DNA from: Candidatus Omnitrophota bacterium
GTDB lineage: Bacteria > Omnitrophota > Omnitrophia > Omnitrophales > JACROU01
Assembly (NCBI GenBank): GCA_016206875.1
Contig: JACQQR010000194.1
Coordinates: forward strand, 1 to 6,092
DNA: 6,092 nt
Reading direction: 5' to 3'
In this document: positions 4,435-6,092 of the stretch, piece by piece
Position numbering within the stretch: the stretch's first letter is position 1
Layout of the letters: each line of letters begins with the position of its first letter
Position numbers and translations under genes: made by a program
The notes under the pieces: model-generated
Database searches by the model: none
What the model was told of the DNA's origin: nothing
The model's input: only the letters and a program-made list of their open reading frames with translations

Positions 4435-6092
4435 GAAGACTGATAGAGAACTGCCTGTAGGCTTCGAGAGCGCAAGAAGTTTGCCAGTGTATTTTCGAGT
4501 AGTGCGTCCCCTCTTACTAGAGGGGACTTAAAAATAATATGTTCACCCCACCGCTGCCACGCTTCCCCATCAAATATTCCGCGCGCAACTTGTGTGGCCA
4601 CGCGCTTCACATCCTGCCAGTTCCTTTGCCCTTGGCCAAGACTGACTCCGAGCGAAGAGGCTTGGGGTGTGGGCGAAGAGGCTTTCGGATTTGCGCTAGG
4701 CGTTTCCGCCGCTGCGGCCGCTTCCGCTTCTGCTTTGGGTTCTATGCCATTTCGTTCGGCGTAATCCAGCACGAGTGCGATGAGCTTAAAATCATTTGAA
4801 CCCAAAGGATTGATTTTTGAAGACGCGGTAGAAGATATGCCCAACATCAGCTTGATAGATTCCCCTAATTGAGCATATGCCCGCGATCTTCTTCTCGTGT
4901 CCACGAGCAACGTCATATTGCGAAACGCCTCACGCCAGGCGGCGAATTGCTCGGGTGAGATTGTTCGTAGTTGTGCGGCGTAATTACGGCGAAGCGCCGA
5001 AGAAAATTCAAATTCTCTGGACATCAGCTCTTCTTCAGCGCTTCTGGGCCCCGCAAAAAATGTTTGGAGCGTGATAACGCCGTCTCCAAGAAAAGAGGAG
5101 CGGCTGGCCAAGAGCGCGCTTCCGTCTACAATGAATCCCAGATTCCAATATTTCTGCGCCTCAGCACGATATCGTTTCATTTCTCTTCCTGTGCGCGCAT
5201 CCCAAATATGCAGAATCCCCTGCTGTATGTCTCCAACCCCGTGAGTCGCGCTCACAATTTGTTTTCCATCGGGGCTGAATATTGCCCGCCCAAATCTCAG
5301 ACCGGATCGTTCTTGCCAGGGCTGGGACAGTAAGCACCTTGCGGCGAGCGTTTGCGCTTCAACATCCCAAATCCACGCTGTCTCCCCTTGATTAGCAAGC
5401 AGCAAACGCTTTCCGTCCGGGCTCAAGACAGCCTGTTGAATCACTTCTCGGGATGCCGGAGATTGCCACAAATGCTTTCGCTCGCGCACATCCCATACGC
5501 GCGCGGATTCGCCTTTCCGGGAAAGGCTCACCAAGCGCCGGCCGTCAGAGGAAGCGGATAAGGAGGTGATGGCATTTCCATGAGCATTGCGAATGAACAC
5601 TGTTTCATTGGGTTTGCGGCGCAAGAGTAAAATGCCGCCAGAAACTGTGCCCACCGCAACGCGCGACGAGCCGGCGCCGAGAAAAGTAACCGCTGTGCAT
5701 CGTGAGCGCTCGTCCTTCCATTCATGAATGCGTCTTCCGCTTCGGACACGCCACAGACGCACCGTACCGTCGGCGGCCACAGTAACGGCAGTTCTCGAAT
5801 CGGCGCTGATCGCCCCCGCAGTTACCTTGGCTTCGTGCGAAAGCGCAATATATTTCCCGGAAGAAAGCGATTGCAGTTTGGCATGATTCTGATCCGGGCT
5901 GACGGCCAATGCATATTTGCCATCCGGACTAAAAATGTGATCGGTGGAAAGCAAATGAATCGAGGGATATTGGTCCGTTTCTTCTTCCCGGTATTCCACG
6001 CTTTCAGACAGCCGGTGCTGGGCCAAAAGCTCCCGGCAATGCGCGCGGCGTTCTTCATCGCCGCGCTCTCCGCCTAGTGAATTGGCCTGGGG
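4431..6092 (-). CDS. WD40 beta-propeller protein with helical C-terminal region (5' partial)
   Basis: The reading frame is open from the TAA at 4433-4431 to the right edge, giving 553 visible residues. A TTG at 6026 is a possible internal start, but 22 in-frame codons precede it with no stop, so the true N-terminus is probably outside. Numbering from that TTG, about seven WD40-like blades span 30-325, marked by IFSPDGKYAL, ADGTVRLWRV, ARVWDV, LSPDGKRLL, AWIWDV, IFSPDGKQIV and LHIWDARTG. That is enough for one propeller, a scaffold for protein contacts. Residues 330-425 look helical and charged. Residues 429-467 are an Ala/Glu then Ser/Pro-rich linker. A final 64-residue segment ends the protein. 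I do not recognise the C-terminal family. No membrane segment is seen. A kinase, NACHT-type or other effector domain could lie upstream, but nothing in the window shows it. Confidence 0.85.
   Translation of the reverse strand, partial: PQANSLGGERGDEERRAHCRELLAQHRLSESVEYREEETDQYPSIHLLSTDHIFSPDGKYALAVSPDQNHAKLQSLSSGKYIALSHEAKVTAGAISADSRTAVTVAADGTVRLWRVRSGRRIHEWKDERSRCTAVTFLGAGSSRVAVGTVSGGILLLRRKPNETVFIRNAHGNAITSLSASSDGRRLVSLSRKGESARVWDVRERKHLWQSPASREVIQQAVLSPDGKRLLLANQGETAWIWDVEAQTLAARCLLSQPWQERSGLRFGRAIFSPDGKQIVSATHGVGDIQQGILHIWDARTGREMKRYRAEAQKYWNLGFIVDGSALLASRSSFLGDGVITLQTFFAGPRSAEEELMSREFEFSSALRRNYAAQLRTISPEQFAAWREAFRNMTLLVDTRRRSRAYAQLGESIKLMLGISSTASSKINPLGSNDFKLIALVLDYAERNGIEPKAEAEAAAAAETPSANPKASSPTPQASSLGVSLGQGQRNWQDVKRVATQVARGIFDGEAWQRWGEHIIFKSPLVRGDALLENTLANFLRSRSLQAVLYQSS
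4506..4527. repeat. Perfect 9-bp inverted repeat inside the WD40 gene
   Basis: GTCCCCTCT (4506-4514) and AGAGGGGAC (4519-4527) flank a 4-base loop, giving a perfect 9-bp hairpin. It falls in the coding frame near the 3' end of the WD40 gene and encodes the core of KSPLVRGD. Short G/C-rich palindromes translated as SPL-rich peptides are what intragenic REP-like insertions look like, though with one copy this cannot be distinguished from chance. Confidence 0.6.
4626..4742 (-). other. Low-complexity linker in the WD40 protein
   Basis: This segment encodes EPKAEAEAAA, then a Ser/Pro/Ala-rich tract ending LGVSLGQGQ. The composition suggests a flexible, disordered linker joining the helical region after the propeller to the last 64 residues. 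Confidence 0.65.

Noticed and set aside
4971..5333. A 120-codon plus-strand ORF
   Set aside because: It is antisense to the WD40 blades, whose repeated motifs show the minus frame is the coding one.
5822..6058. A minus-strand 78-codon ORF with an ATG start near the right edge
   Set aside because: It overlaps the WD40 gene in another frame and lacks any family motif, while the WD40 frame stays open through the region.

Overview
The window looks like a bacterial chromosome segment of moderate to fairly high GC. It has Shine-Dalgarno-like sites and ordinary ATG starts. The gene content (radical SAM enzyme of the menaquinone/F420 family, NadA, short-form ThiC) suits an anaerobic or environmental lineage. 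I cannot name a phylum from the sequence.

Region 1 (1-3015, minus strand) is a cofactor-biosynthesis cluster. In transcription order it holds thiC (thiamine pyrimidine), nadA (quinolinate, NAD) and the first 113 codons of a radical SAM enzyme of the MqnC/MqnE/CofH family that runs off the left edge. All three products should carry a [4Fe-4S] cluster, and ThiC and the radical SAM enzyme both do SAM radical chemistry. Both gaps between these genes are filled by one family of palindromic hairpin repeats (347-418 and 1507-1693). The repeat also provides the last codons and stop of thiC. No TPP riboswitch was recognised upstream of thiC.

Region 2 (3016-3166) is a 151-base divergent intergenic space with the thiC ribosome-binding site and a possible small leader hairpin.

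Region 3 (3167-4434, plus strand) is AT-richer. It holds a complete AAA/DUF4143 ATPase with a PD-(D/E)XK-like C-terminus. A 35-codon lysine-rich ORF overlaps the ATPase stop by one base. The pair looks like an accessory insertion beside the cofactor cluster.

Region 4 (4431-6092, minus strand) is one GC-richer gene for a WD40 beta-propeller protein with a helical and low-complexity C-terminal region. Its frame is open to the right edge, so the true start is outside the window. It converges with the small ORF with a 4-base overlap. A 9-bp perfect hairpin lies inside its coding sequence near the 3' end.

I found no tRNA, rRNA, CRISPR array, transposase or defence system that I could defend. The most unusual material is the hairpin repeat family, which shows compensatory changes between copies, and the small ORF coupled to the ATPase.
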